Shown here: positions 1 to 7,935 of the stretch, piece by piece | How the letters are laid out: each line of letters begins with the position of its first letter | How positions within the stretch are numbered: the stretch's first letter is position 1 | Origin: Tsukamurella paurometabola DSM 20162 | GTDB taxonomy: Bacteria; Actinomycetota; Actinomycetes; Mycobacteriales; Mycobacteriaceae | Direction: 5' to 3' | NCBI RefSeq assembly: GCF_000092225.1 | Contig: NC_014158.1 | Span: forward strand, 2,604,001 to 2,668,000 | Length of the DNA: 64,000 nucleotides | Translations under genes and position numbers: made by a program | The notes under the pieces: model-generated | Seen by the model: the letters and a program-made list of their open reading frames with translations, nothing else | Database searches by the model: none | Told to the model about the DNA's origin: nothing

Positions 1-1026
1 GTGTGGGCACTGCCCCGGCTGGCGCGGCGCTGCGGGGTCAGTGAGGTCGCGGCACTCTGGCTCGGCGCAGCGAATCCGCTGGTGATCTTCCATCTCATCG
101 CCGGCATCCATAACGAGGCGCTCATGCTCGGCATGATGTTGGTCGGGATGGAGTGGGCGTTGCGTGCCATCTCCTCCGGGCTGGCCTTCGCCGAGGGCTT
201 CAAACCCACCTCGACCGGCTGGCTGCTCACCGCGGGCGCCGCGACCATCGCCGCGTCAGGCCTGATCAAGATCACCTCGGTCCTCGCTCTCGGCTTCATC
301 GGCATGGCGCTCACCCGCAGATTGGGTGGCAGTTTCCCCGACATCGGCGGCAGGCTCGGCGGCTGGCGGCAGGCCCTGACCGACTTCCGGCCGCATGCGA
401 AAGGCACCTTCGGCGCGCTGGCGGCGTCCGCGATCTATCTCGGCGTGATCCTGGTGATCGTGGTCGTGGCCGTGTGCCAGAGCACGGGGCTGGGATACGG
501 CTGGCTCGATGCCGGGACGCTGGGCACGGCCAACAAAGTCCGATCGTGGATGTCGATACCGACAGTGCTCGGCCTGGGCACCGGACAGGTGGGCGTGCTG
601 CTCGGACTCGGCGACCACACCACCGCGATCCTCGCCATCACGCGGCCGATCGCGGCGGCCGTCGGCGCGCTGATCGTGCTGCGGATGCTGATCGCCACAC
701 TGTCGGGCCGCATCCACCCGGTGGGGGCGCTCGGCATATCTATGGGCGCGCTGGTGCTGCTGTTCCCGGTAGTGCAGCCCTGGTATCTGCTCTGGGCGAT
801 CGTCCCCCTCGCGGCCTGGGCCACCGCGCCGGGATTCCGGCTCGCGGCGGTGATCGTCTCGAGTGTGATCTCGGTGATGCTGATGCCCAACGGAGGCGAG
901 ATCGAGCCCTACGTGATCGCGAAAGCGGGGATGACCACGGTGGTCGTAGTGGCGCTCGCGGTGTATCTGACCTTCGAGCTGCCCCGCGACCGCGCGCGGC
1001 GGCGAGCGGCTCGTCCAGTACGCTGA
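1..1026 (+). CDS. mptB: Polyprenol-phosphomannose-dependent alpha-(1->6) mannosyltransferase, MptB-like, 5'-truncated by window
   Basis: The visible 341 residues are the C-terminal part of a polytopic GT-C fold membrane protein. Members transfer mannose from decaprenyl-phosphomannose to build the alpha-1,6 mannan core of lipomannan/LAM. The segment has many hydrophobic helices and the conserved family block around NPLVIFHLIAGIHNEALMLG (residues 26-45). It ends in an Arg-rich cytoplasmic tail before TGA at 1024-1026. Full-length members are roughly 500-600 residues, so the true start lies left of the window and the GTG at position 1 is probably internal. The ABC exporter genes follow after 6 nt, the same order as Rv1459c-Rv1458c-Rv1457c in M. 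tuberculosis. Membership of the family is clear; assignment to MptB rather than MptA rests mainly on synteny. Confidence 0.85.
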   Translation: MWALPRLARRCGVSEVAALWLGAANPLVIFHLIAGIHNEALMLGMMLVGMEWALRAISSGLAFAEGFKPTSTGWLLTAGAATIAASGLIKITSVLALGFIGMALTRRLGGSFPDIGGRLGGWRQALTDFRPHAKGTFGALAASAIYLGVILVIVVVAVCQSTGLGYGWLDAGTLGTANKVRSWMSIPTVLGLGTGQVGVLLGLGDHTTAILAITRPIAAAVGALIVLRMLIATLSGRIHPVGALGISMGALVLLFPVVQPWYLLWAIVPLAAWATAPGFRLAAVIVSSVISVMLMPNGGEIEPYVIAKAGMTTVVVVALAVYLTFELPRDRARRRAARPVR

Positions 1027-1032
1027 CCTTTC

Positions 1033-1965
1033 GTGCCAGCACTGTCCGCGACCGACGTCACCAAGCGCTTCGGTGAGGTCGTCGCCGTCGACGGGCTGAG
1101 CCTCACCCTCGATGAGGGCAGCGTGCTCGCGCTCCTCGGCCCCAACGGCGCCGGGAAGACCACCACCGTGGAGATGTGCGAGGGCTTCGATTCCCCCGAC
1201 TCCGGCAGCATCCGCGTCCTCGGTCTCGATCCGGTGGCAGACGCGGATCGGCTCAAGCCGCGGATCGGCGTGATGCTCCAGGGCGGCGGCGCCTACCCCG
1301 GTGCGAAGGCGGGCGAGATGCTGCGCCTCGTGGCCGCCTACTCGGCGAACCCGCTCGATTCCAACTGGCTGCTCTCCACACTCGGCCTCGCCGATGTCGT
1401 CAATGTGAGCTACCGGCGACTGTCCGGCGGCCAGCAGCAGCGGCTCGCACTCGCGTGCGCCCTCGTCGGCCGTCCCGAACTGGTCTTCCTCGACGAGCCG
1501 ACGGCGGGCCTCGACGCCCAGGCCCGCCTATTGGTGTGGGACCTGATCGCGGCGCTGCGCCGCGACGGGGTCTCCGTACTGCTCACCACGCACTTGCTCG
1601 ACGAGGCCGAGGCGCTCGCCGACCGGGTGGTCATCGTGGACCGCGGCCGCGCGGTCGCCGACGGTACTCCCGAGGAACTCACCCGGGCCGGCGCCGAACA
1701 CGAACTGCGGCTGACGGCACCGTCGGGCCTGGACACCACCGCACTGGCCGACCGGCTGGGCACCGGCTTCACCGTGACCGTCGACGACGAGCCGCACGAG
1801 CGCGCGGTGTACGTGATCCGCGGCGCGGCGGTGACCCCGCACGTGCTGGCCGCGGCCACCGCCTTCTGCGCCGACCGCGACGCCCTGATCTCCGATCTCC
1901 GGGTGGGCACCCGCAGCCTGCAAGACGTGTTCCTCGACCTCACCGGCCGCGACCTGAGGGGATGA
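1033..1965 (+). CDS. ABC transporter ATP-binding protein (multidrug/antibiotic exporter type)
   Basis: 310-residue nucleotide-binding subunit of a DrrA/CcmA-type exporter. Walker A GPNGAGKTT is at residues 36-44, signature LSGGQ at 130-134, Walker B LVFLDE at 150-155 and the H-loop histidine near 187. A C-terminal extension of about 100 residues is typical of this subfamily. The GTG start at 1033 lies 6 nt after the mptB stop. The TGA at 1963-1965 is followed after one base by the GTG of the permease gene, so the two are translationally coupled. The substrate cannot be told from sequence. The M. tuberculosis counterpart is Rv1458c by gene order. Confidence 0.93.
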   Translation: MPALSATDVTKRFGEVVAVDGLSLTLDEGSVLALLGPNGAGKTTTVEMCEGFDSPDSGSIRVLGLDPVADADRLKPRIGVMLQGGGAYPGAKAGEMLRLVAAYSANPLDSNWLLSTLGLADVVNVSYRRLSGGQQQRLALACALVGRPELVFLDEPTAGLDAQARLLVWDLIAALRRDGVSVLLTTHLLDEAEALADRVVIVDRGRAVADGTPEELTRAGAEHELRLTAPSGLDTTALADRLGTGFTVTVDDEPHERAVYVIRGAAVTPHVLAAATAFCADRDALISDLRVGTRSLQDVFLDLTGRDLRG

Positions 1966-1966
1966 C

Positions 1967-2752
1967 GTGACCTCGACCGAATCCCGGTTCACCGCCGGCA
2001 CCTTCGCACCCGCACCACAGCCGGCCGCTCCGGCGGCGATGATCGCCGCGCAGACCCGCATGGAGCTGACACTGCTGCTGCGCAACGGCGAACAGCTGCT
2101 GCTCACCATGTTCATCCCGATCGCGCTCCTCATCGGGCTCACCGTGCTCCCGATCGGCGACGACGTGCTCACGATCGACACACTGGTGCCCGCGATCATG
2201 GCGGTCGCGGTGATGTCGACGGCATTCACGGGGCAGGCGATCGCCGTGGGCTTCGACAGGCGGTACGGCGCTCTGAAACGCCTCGGCGCGACCCCGCTGC
2301 CGAAGTGGGGTGTGATCGCGGGCAAGACCCTCGCCGTGGTGATCGTGGTCGGGCTCCAGGCGCTGATCCTCGGCGCCATCGGATTCGCGCTGGGCTGGCG
2401 GCCAGATCCCGTGGGCCTGGTGCTCGGCGCGGGCGTCCTGGCGATCGGTGTGTTCGCCTTCGCGTCGTTGGGCCTGTTGCTCGGCGGCACCCTGAAAGCC
2501 GAAGTGGTCCTCGCCCTGGCGAATCTGCTGTGGTTCGTGATGTCGGCGATCGGATCGCTCGTGGTCGTCGATCGACACCTCCCCGATGCCGTCGTACTCC
2601 TGGCCCGACTGTCCCCATCGGGCGCACTGACCGAGGCGCTGATCCGTGCCACCACCGGCGGTGGACCGGACCTGTTCGGCATCGCCGTCCTGCTGGTGTG
2701 GGGCCTGCTCGGTTCCGCTGCCGCGGTCCGCCTGTTCCGATTCACCGGCTGA
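1967..2752 (+). CDS. ABC-2 type transporter permease
   Basis: 261-residue membrane subunit partnering the preceding ATPase. After a Pro/Ala-rich cytoplasmic N-terminus of about 35 residues come roughly six hydrophobic segments, with the ABC-2 family pattern around GFDRRYGALKRLGATPL (about residues 89-105). The GTG start is one base after the ATPase stop. Rv1457c occupies this place in M. tuberculosis. The stretch 2753-2887 after it holds no gene and probably carries the ctaA promoter. Exported substrate unknown. Confidence 0.9.
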   Translation: MTSTESRFTAGTFAPAPQPAAPAAMIAAQTRMELTLLLRNGEQLLLTMFIPIALLIGLTVLPIGDDVLTIDTLVPAIMAVAVMSTAFTGQAIAVGFDRRYGALKRLGATPLPKWGVIAGKTLAVVIVVGLQALILGAIGFALGWRPDPVGLVLGAGVLAIGVFAFASLGLLLGGTLKAEVVLALANLLWFVMSAIGSLVVVDRHLPDAVVLLARLSPSGALTEALIRATTGGGPDLFGIAVLLVWGLLGSAAAVRLFRFTG

Positions 2753-2887
2753 TCCCGGACGCGCGCCTGGCTGCTCGCCGCCTCGGGCGGGACCGTCCCC
2801 AGCACGTTCGGCGTTGTCACTGACGTCGACAGCGCACGCCACCCGCACCTCCGACACCCTGTAGTAGAGCCGGGAGCGCCCAGTACC

Positions 2888-3868
2888 ATGAACCGCGTGT
2901 ATCAGCTGTTCCTGCGCCTCGTCGACCGCCTGCCGATGCCCAGCATGCGGACGCAGCGGCTCCTCGCCCTCGCGGCGCTGCTGTCCCAGGCTCTGATCGC
3001 CGTCACGGGCTCCGTGGTCCGGGTGACCGGTTCCGGTCTCGGCTGCCCCACGTGGCCGAAGTGCTTCGACGACTCCCTCCTCCCCATCCCGCAGGAAGAC
3101 GTGCCGTGGTGGCACCAGGCCATCGAGTTCGGGAACCGGCAGATCGCGGTGTGGATCGTAGTCACCACCTCGATCGCGATCGTCCTGGCCGTGACCCGGG
3201 CCCGGCGGCGCCGCGAGATCCTGGTCTACGCCTGGATCCTGCCGTTCTCCACCTTCGCACAGGGCATCCTCGGCGGCATCACCGTACTCACCGGCCTGCG
3301 CTGGTGGGTCGTCGGCGCGCACATGCTGGTCTCATGCGCGATGGTGTGGATCGCGGCCACGCTGTACGCGAAGGTCGCCGAACCCGACGACGGGGCCGAG
3401 ATCGAAGCCGCACCCGCCGGTGCGCGCACACTGGTGGCCGCCTCGGCGGTGGTCATGTCCCTGGTGCTCGCCGCCGGAGTGGTGGTCACCGCCGCCGGCC
3501 CGCACGCGGGTGACCGCACCAATCCGAAGGCGATCGACCGACTCGATGCATCGATTCCGCTGCTCTCGCTGACGCACGGATTACTCGTCGCGCTGTACGT
3601 GGCGATCCTGATCGCCGCGGCGGTCCTGATCTACCGCGGGCCGTCGTCCGAGGCGGTCCGCCGCCGGCTGAAGATTCTCTTCGCTGTGGTCGCCGCGCAA
3701 TCGCTGATCGGTGTGGTGCAGTACTTCACCGGCGTCCCGGCGCTGCTGGTGGTGTTGCACGTGGCCGGCGCCATGTCGGTGATAGCCGAGACCGCGATCC
3801 TGTACCGGCTGATGTCGCCTCGGGTGGTGCGAGGCTCGGACCGCGCTGGCGATATGCTGCCGGTATGA
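2888..3868 (+). CDS. ctaA: Heme A synthase (COX15/CtaA family)
   Basis: 326-residue polytopic membrane protein that oxidises the C8 methyl of heme O to a formyl group, giving heme A for the aa3 cytochrome c oxidase. Eight hydrophobic helices are visible. Four candidate heme-ligand histidines lie at residues 76, 145, 230 and 291. A cysteine pair (C53 and C59, in LGCPTWPKC) sits in the first extracytoplasmic loop, as in Bacillus-type CtaA. The partner farnesyltransferase ctaB is about 4 kb away at 7936-8916. The stop overlaps the next start in ATGA (3865-3868). Corresponds to Rv1456c by position. Confidence 0.93.
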   Translation: MNRVYQLFLRLVDRLPMPSMRTQRLLALAALLSQALIAVTGSVVRVTGSGLGCPTWPKCFDDSLLPIPQEDVPWWHQAIEFGNRQIAVWIVVTTSIAIVLAVTRARRRREILVYAWILPFSTFAQGILGGITVLTGLRWWVVGAHMLVSCAMVWIAATLYAKVAEPDDGAEIEAAPAGARTLVAASAVVMSLVLAAGVVVTAAGPHAGDRTNPKAIDRLDASIPLLSLTHGLLVALYVAILIAAAVLIYRGPSSEAVRRRLKILFAVVAAQSLIGVVQYFTGVPALLVVLHVAGAMSVIAETAILYRLMSPRVVRGSDRAGDMLPV

Positions 3869-4158
3869 GCGATCAGGCCCCGTCGAACGTCGTCTCCCGC
3901 CTGAAGGCCTTCGCCGGCCGGCACGGCGGCGCCAAGGCCGTACTGCAGAACATGGGCGAGGAGGGCGTGCGGATCACCCTCGTCGGTGACGACGGCGTCA
4001 TGGGCGACCAGATCGTCGCCAACGAGGCACAGGCACGCGACGCGGCCGAGAAGGCCGGGATCGACACGTCCGAGTGGGACCGCGAGTTGGTCAGCAAGGC
4101 CACGACTGAGGCGGGCCACCACGCACGCATGGCCGGCTACCGCGCGCTGGGCAGGTAG
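3865..4158 (+). CDS. Conserved hypothetical protein, 97 aa
   Basis: A small soluble protein translationally coupled to ctaA through an ATGA overlap. It is charged and predicted alpha/beta, with a recurring VGDDGVMGDQIVANEAQARDAA segment split across residues 40-61. No signal peptide, membrane segment or catalytic motif is visible. The reading frame has normal high-GC third positions and a defined overlap start, so it is likely real. I do not recognise the family. Coupling to ctaA hints at a role linked to heme A or oxidase biogenesis, but this is only context. It converges on the reductase gene 3 nt away. Confidence 0.7.
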   Translation: MSDQAPSNVVSRLKAFAGRHGGAKAVLQNMGEEGVRITLVGDDGVMGDQIVANEAQARDAAEKAGIDTSEWDRELVSKATTEAGHHARMAGYRALGR

Positions 4159-4161
4159 CGC

Positions 4162-4731
4162 TCAGGCGCGCTCGTACTGCGCCAGGATCACGCCGATGTC
4201 GAACACCCGCTGCGCGACCAGCTTCCACTGCTGCGGCGCGAAGCCGCCCGCGAACAGTGGGATGCCGTCGCCCGCGGTGACCGGGTAGATCTTCAACGCC
4301 AGTTTGTCGACCTCCGGAGCGAGGGTCGCGGCGAGCTTCCCTCCACCGCACAGCCAGATGTCGCCGCCGTCCTGCTGCTTGAGCGCGCGCATGTGCTCGA
4401 CGGGATCCTCGGCTACCACCTCCACCGCCGGGAAGTCGGCGGCGGCCAGCGAGCGCGAGTAGACGATCGTCCGCAGGTGCGAGTACGGGTCGGTCACGCC
4501 CATGTCGGTGCCGAGCCGGTACGTCGTGGTGCCCATGACAACGGTGTCCCACTTGGTGAGCGGCGGCGTGATGCCCAGCGCCTCGTGCAGCCCCGTGGGA
4601 AGGCCGTCGCCCCACTCCTCGTTCATCTGTCGCGAGTACTCCTCGTCGACGGGATAGAAGTCGTATTCCCCTCCGGGACCGGCGATCCGGCCATCGAGAC
4701 TGACCGCCACGTAGTACACGAGTGAACGCAT
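4162..4731 (-). CDS. Dihydrofolate reductase family protein (RibD C-terminal domain)
   Basis: 189-residue stand-alone RibD_C/DHFR-fold reductase, likely NAD(P)H-dependent. It opens with RSLVYYVAVSLDGRIAGPGG (residues 2-21), the family's first strand and substrate loop. VVMGTTTY and the glycine motif DIWLCGGGKLA near residues 123-133 form the nucleotide site. This type is separate from riboflavin biosynthesis, which is at 52295-55928, and the substrate is unknown. The ATG at 4731 is preceded by TAGGGT exactly 6 nt away, suggesting a leaderless mRNA. It is divergent from the quinone oxidoreductase gene. Confidence 0.85.
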   Translation of the reverse strand: MRSLVYYVAVSLDGRIAGPGGEYDFYPVDEEYSRQMNEEWGDGLPTGLHEALGITPPLTKWDTVVMGTTTYRLGTDMGVTDPYSHLRTIVYSRSLAAADFPAVEVVAEDPVEHMRALKQQDGGDIWLCGGGKLAATLAPEVDKLALKIYPVTAGDGIPLFAGGFAPQQWKLVAQRVFDIGVILAQYERA

Positions 4732-4737
4732 GGCTTC

Positions 4738-4743
4738 ACCCTA
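4738..4743 (-). promoter_or_regulatory. -10 hexamer TAGGGT, leaderless spacing
   Basis: TAGGGT reads toward the reductase gene with exactly 6 nt before its ATG at 4731, so transcription would begin at or beside the start codon. There is no Shine-Dalgarno sequence. Confidence 0.5.
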
Positions 4744-4790
4744 CGGGCGGGGGTGGGAATAGCCGGGCGCCTTCGGGGTTTGAACGTCAC

Positions 4791-5756
4791 ATGCGTGCGA
4801 TCACTGTGAGCGAACACGGCGGACCTGAAGTCTTGAACTACGGCGAGGTGCCGGATCCGTCGGCCGACCCCGGCCAGGTGGTGGTGCGCACCTCTGCGAT
4901 CGGCGTCAACTTCATCGATACCTACTTCCGCGAGGGCATGTATCCCACCGCCCTGCCCTACATCCCGGGTAGCGAGGGATCGGGCACCGTGGTCGCCGTC
5001 GGCGAGGGCGTCACCGATCGCGCCGTGGGCGACGTGGTGGCATGGTGCGATGCACCGGGGTCGTACGCCGAGCTCGTCGCCGTCCCGGCCGAGCGCACCG
5101 TCGTCGTGCCCGACGGGATCGCCCCGGAGGTCGCCGCGTCGGTGCTGCTCCAGGGGATGACGGCGCACTACCTGACCCACGATTCCTACCCCGTGCAGGC
5201 GGGCGACACGGTGCTCGTGCACGCGGGCGCGGGTGGAACGGGCCTGCTGGTCACCCAGTTCGCCGCGGCTCGTGGCGCGCGTGTGATCACGACGGTATCG
5301 ACCGACGAGAAGGAACAGCTTTCGCGCGATGCCGGTGCGTGGGAAGTCGTGCGTTACGACGAGGACGTCGCCGCGCGGGCACGCGAACTCACCGGGGGCG
5401 AGGGTGTCGCCGCGGCCTACGACGGTGTCGGCAAGGACACCTTCGAGGCGTCGCTGACGGCGGTGCGCCGGCGCGGGATCGTCGTGCTGTTCGGCGCGGC
5501 GAGTGGACCGGTGCCCCCCTTCGATCTCCAACGCCTCAATCCCCTGGGCTCGCTGTACGTGCAGCGTCCGAGCCTCGGCGCGTACGTCGCGACCCCGGAG
5601 GAGTTCGCACGTCGCAGCCGTGCCGTCGTCGACGGGCTGCACGACGGCTCACTCCGGTTCCGGGTGGGAGCGACCTATCCGCTCGCCGAGGCCGCCCGCG
5701 CGCACATCGACCTCCAGGCGCGGAGAACCACGGGATCGGTCGCGCTGCTCCCCTGA
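4791..5756 (+). CDS. qor: Quinone oxidoreductase (zeta-crystallin-like, MDR superfamily)
   Basis: 321-residue zinc-independent medium-chain reductase that uses NADPH for one- or two-electron reduction of quinones. The GroES-like N-terminal half contains GVNFIDTYFREG (about residues 39-50). The Rossmann half carries a glycine-rich VLVHAGAGGTG motif near residues 140-150. No structural or catalytic zinc cysteines are visible, as expected for Qor. I chose ATG 4791 because the family N-terminus (MRAITV, then HGGPEVL) begins there; an in-frame ATG at 4722 would overlap the divergent gene. Position matches Rv1454c. Confidence 0.9.
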   Translation: MRAITVSEHGGPEVLNYGEVPDPSADPGQVVVRTSAIGVNFIDTYFREGMYPTALPYIPGSEGSGTVVAVGEGVTDRAVGDVVAWCDAPGSYAELVAVPAERTVVVPDGIAPEVAASVLLQGMTAHYLTHDSYPVQAGDTVLVHAGAGGTGLLVTQFAAARGARVITTVSTDEKEQLSRDAGAWEVVRYDEDVAARARELTGGEGVAAAYDGVGKDTFEASLTAVRRRGIVVLFGAASGPVPPFDLQRLNPLGSLYVQRPSLGAYVATPEEFARRSRAVVDGLHDGSLRFRVGATYPLAEAARAHIDLQARRTTGSVALLP

Positions 5757-5781
5757 CCGGTGCGGGTGAAATCGCATGTGA

Positions 5782-5797
5782 GCGGTGTCAACACCGC
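5782..5797. promoter_or_regulatory. Perfect 16-bp palindrome, probable TetR operator
   Basis: GCGGTGT-CA-ACACCGC is a perfect inverted repeat ending 3 bp before a TAGATT -10 hexamer and 15 bp before the TetR ATG. The position is right for autorepression. It overlaps a TGTGA-N6-TCAAC half-match to the CRP/GlxR consensus (5778-5793), which I consider weaker. Confidence 0.55.
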
Positions 5798-5800
5798 GTG

Positions 5801-5806
5801 TAGATT
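5801..5806 (+). promoter_or_regulatory. -10 hexamer TAGATT, leaderless spacing
   Basis: TAGATT ends 6 nt before the TetR ATG at 5813 and lies just downstream of the palindrome. There is no Shine-Dalgarno sequence between them. Confidence 0.5.
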
Positions 5807-5812
5807 ATCCCC

Positions 5813-6388
5813 ATGACCACGACGAGCACGTATCACCACGGCGACCTTCCCGGCGCCCTCGTCACCGCCGCCGTCGAGCTGCTCGACGAGGAGGGCGGGG
5901 CCGGCGATCTGTCGCTGCGCGCCGTGGCCCGGCGGGCCGGGGTGTCGACCGCCGCGCCGTACCGCCATTTTCCCGACCGGAACGCATTGATCTCCGCCGT
6001 CGCGGCGGTCGGCTACCGTGAGCTGGCCGCCACGCTGGCGGAGGCGAGCCCGGCGCCGTCATCGCCAGACGACCTTGCCGACATCGGCGTGGCCTACGTG
6101 AACTTCGCGCTGCACCGCACGGGTCTGTTCCGGGCCATGTTCGCCGAGCCCTGCGGCACCGACCCGGATCGCGTCGAAGCGGTCGACGCGATCACCGCGT
6201 ACCTCCATCACATCGTCGCCCAAGCATTGCCGTCCGAGGACGTGGACGCGACGGCCACCGCTGTGTGGGCGCTGGTGCACGGACTCGCCTTCCTGCACCT
6301 CGACGGCAAACTCGACTCCTCATCTCCTGCGGAGGTCGACCGCCGCGTCCGGTCGACGGTGCGCGCCGCCCTCGTCCCCCGTGGCTGA
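5813..6388 (+). CDS. TetR/AcrR family transcriptional regulator
   Basis: 191 residues. The N-terminal helix-turn-helix spans about residues 8-55, with LRAVARRAGVSTAAPYRHFP as the recognition region. The C-terminal ligand domain resembles the WHG-type TetR C-terminal group. A palindrome directly upstream suggests autoregulation. Its target may be the divergent or adjacent qor gene, since TetR regulators beside oxidoreductases often control them, but this is inferred from position only. The effector is unknown. Confidence 0.9.
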   Translation: MTTTSTYHHGDLPGALVTAAVELLDEEGGAGDLSLRAVARRAGVSTAAPYRHFPDRNALISAVAAVGYRELAATLAEASPAPSSPDDLADIGVAYVNFALHRTGLFRAMFAEPCGTDPDRVEAVDAITAYLHHIVAQALPSEDVDATATAVWALVHGLAFLHLDGKLDSSSPAEVDRRVRSTVRAALVPRG

Positions 6389-6405
6389 TCAGCCCCGACA
6401 TGCAT

Positions 6406-6422
6406 GAGGCCCTAGGGGCCTC
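6406..6422. terminator. GC-rich hairpin between convergent genes
   Basis: GAGGCCC-TAG-GGGCCTC is a perfect 7-bp stem with a 3-nt loop. It lies between the convergent TetR and transglutaminase genes. There is no T-run on either strand, as is common in actinobacterial terminators. Confidence 0.45.
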
Positions 6423-6450
6423 CCAAATCACCGCTCGAGAGTCGACGGAC

Positions 6451-7287
6451 TCAACCGACCATTGAATCAGGAACGCGAAGGTCCGGATGTTCGTAGACGT
6501 CGGCAATCGCCATGGGGTCGTCAATGGTGCAGGCCTCGGCGACCTTGTCGAGCAGGGAATCGTAGTCGCGTCCTGACTTTCCCTCGTATGCCTCGGTCAT
6601 TCTTCCCCACTCATCCCAGGGGAGCATCTCCACCTTGTTCACAGCAGCAAGGTCTTTCACCGCGTTACCGCGAATCTCGGCTGGCCCCCAGTTCTCAGTG
6701 CCGTGGACGCCGAAGCGCGAGGCATCGACCTCTCCTCGTCGGAATGCCATCCAAGCTTCGCATCCCGTAAGAAACTGCCCCTGCCTAAGGTCTTCGGGGT
6801 GCTCCACGATCGCCGTACCAAGGATTTCCGGATCCATGCGAACCCATCGACGTCCATTGCCAGGCCGATACTCGATAATCCAGTGGTCAACGGCCCGGCG
6901 GTGTGCGAAATAGGTCGCGAAGCCGCACCGAACCCTGGACTCAACTCCCCGATACCGCAGCAGGGCGCACGCCAGCACAGCGAAGTGTCGGCATGTCCCG
7001 ACTACCTGGCGGCCCGGTGCTCGCTGCTCATTGAGCGGCCGTGGGTCGAGGTCGACTAATCGATGTGCCAGTCGCGCAGCTGGTCGAATGTGGTTATCGG
7101 CTAGGCGTACGTGAGGAAGATCGAGGGCTAGTGGATCGGTGGGCTGAACGAACATGGTGTGGACAGGACTACAGATTGCGAGCGGTTCGGAACCTACTCC
7201 TTCAAGAAACTCAGCAGGTACCGAATCCAGATCAGTCAGGGGCCCCGGCAGACGGTAGTCGAGCGTCACGCCTGCGAGCATAGGCAT
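6451..7287 (-). CDS. Transglutaminase-like (papain-fold) domain protein
   Basis: 278 residues without signal peptide or membrane segment. A transglutaminase-like catalytic triad is readable: Cys99 in VGTCRHFAVLACALLRYRG, His135 in AVDHWIIEY, and Asp152 in RWVRMDPE. This spacing matches the transglutaminase-core/arylamine-type cysteine hydrolase fold. The natural reaction could be proteolysis, deamidation or cross-linking and cannot be assigned. Base composition is somewhat lower in GC than its neighbours (36 G/C of 60 in 6781-6840), suggesting later arrival. It stands alone between TetR and the frameshifted isomerase-like gene. Confidence 0.75.
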   Translation of the reverse strand: MPMLAGVTLDYRLPGPLTDLDSVPAEFLEGVGSEPLAICSPVHTMFVQPTDPLALDLPHVRLADNHIRPAARLAHRLVDLDPRPLNEQRAPGRQVVGTCRHFAVLACALLRYRGVESRVRCGFATYFAHRRAVDHWIIEYRPGNGRRWVRMDPEILGTAIVEHPEDLRQGQFLTGCEAWMAFRRGEVDASRFGVHGTENWGPAEIRGNAVKDLAAVNKVEMLPWDEWGRMTEAYEGKSGRDYDSLLDKVAEACTIDDPMAIADVYEHPDLRVPDSMVG

Positions 7288-7302
7288 TGGTGAGCGATCC
7301 CG

Positions 7303-7931
7303 TCAGCGCGCTGCGAAGTCCGTCAGGCCCGGGCCGTCGAGCTCGGCGAGGTAGGCGTCGCGGCCGGTCAGGGCCATGATCAAGGCGATCGTCGGCCCGC
7401 TCACCTCCGGCCCATCACCGAGTGTGAAGTCACCGTCGGTCGCGCGCAGCCGCAGGCCACGGGCACGAGTGGCAGAGGGCAGCATCAGATCCGAGTTCGC
7501 GTAGAACGCAGCGACGCGGTCGAGCGCATCGGCGGGATACGGGCGGACTATTCCGAGTGGACGGCGGATGTCCTCGCCGTGCACGATCGACTCCCCCAGC
7601 ATCGCGATCACGGGGATCGGTGCCTTGGTGCGGCTGGTCTGAACGTCACGGAACCGCCGGAGGGTGTCAGCGGGATCGTCGCCGAGCCGCTTCGCGAGTC
7701 GCTGCGCGACGTTGGCATCGAAATCGAAGCGGTTGCGCAGGACGCCGGCGAACCAGACGACGGGATTGTCGGAGGCACCGGCGGTGGGTGGGCGAGCACC
7801 TCGCGCACCGTCATCCCGGTGCACAGCGAAGCGGTGGCCCAACGGTCTTCGGTGAGGTCGGCCAGATCATCGGCCAGGGCGGCGCGCTCGGCGAAGATCA
7901 GCGGCCAGATCAGACGATCGTCTGCGCCCAT
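7303..7931 (-). pseudogene. Mycothiol-dependent maleylpyruvate isomerase-like (DinB fold) protein, single-base frameshift
   Basis: Two frames join into one protein. Residues 1-48 read from ATG 7931 (MGADDRLIWPLIF, then GMTVREVLAH). The rest reads in the next frame from 7785 down to 7303 (TAGASDNPVVWFAG, then VHGEDIRRPLG). Family members have VLAHLT(A)GA at the junction. Here CAC (7788-7790) is followed by CC then ACC-GCC-GGT, so exactly one base is missing at 7786-7787, inside a GTGGGTGGG tract. The restored product would be 209 residues, a normal length. The start lies 4 nt after the ctaB stop. Either a true recent pseudogene or a sequencing error in a homopolymer-like tract. Confidence 0.8.
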
Positions 7932-7935
7932 GTCG

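Noticed and set aside
5778-5793. CRP/GlxR site TGTGA-N6-TCAAC upstream of TetR
   Set aside because: The second half-site matches poorly, and the overlapping perfect 16-bp palindrome is the better explanation.
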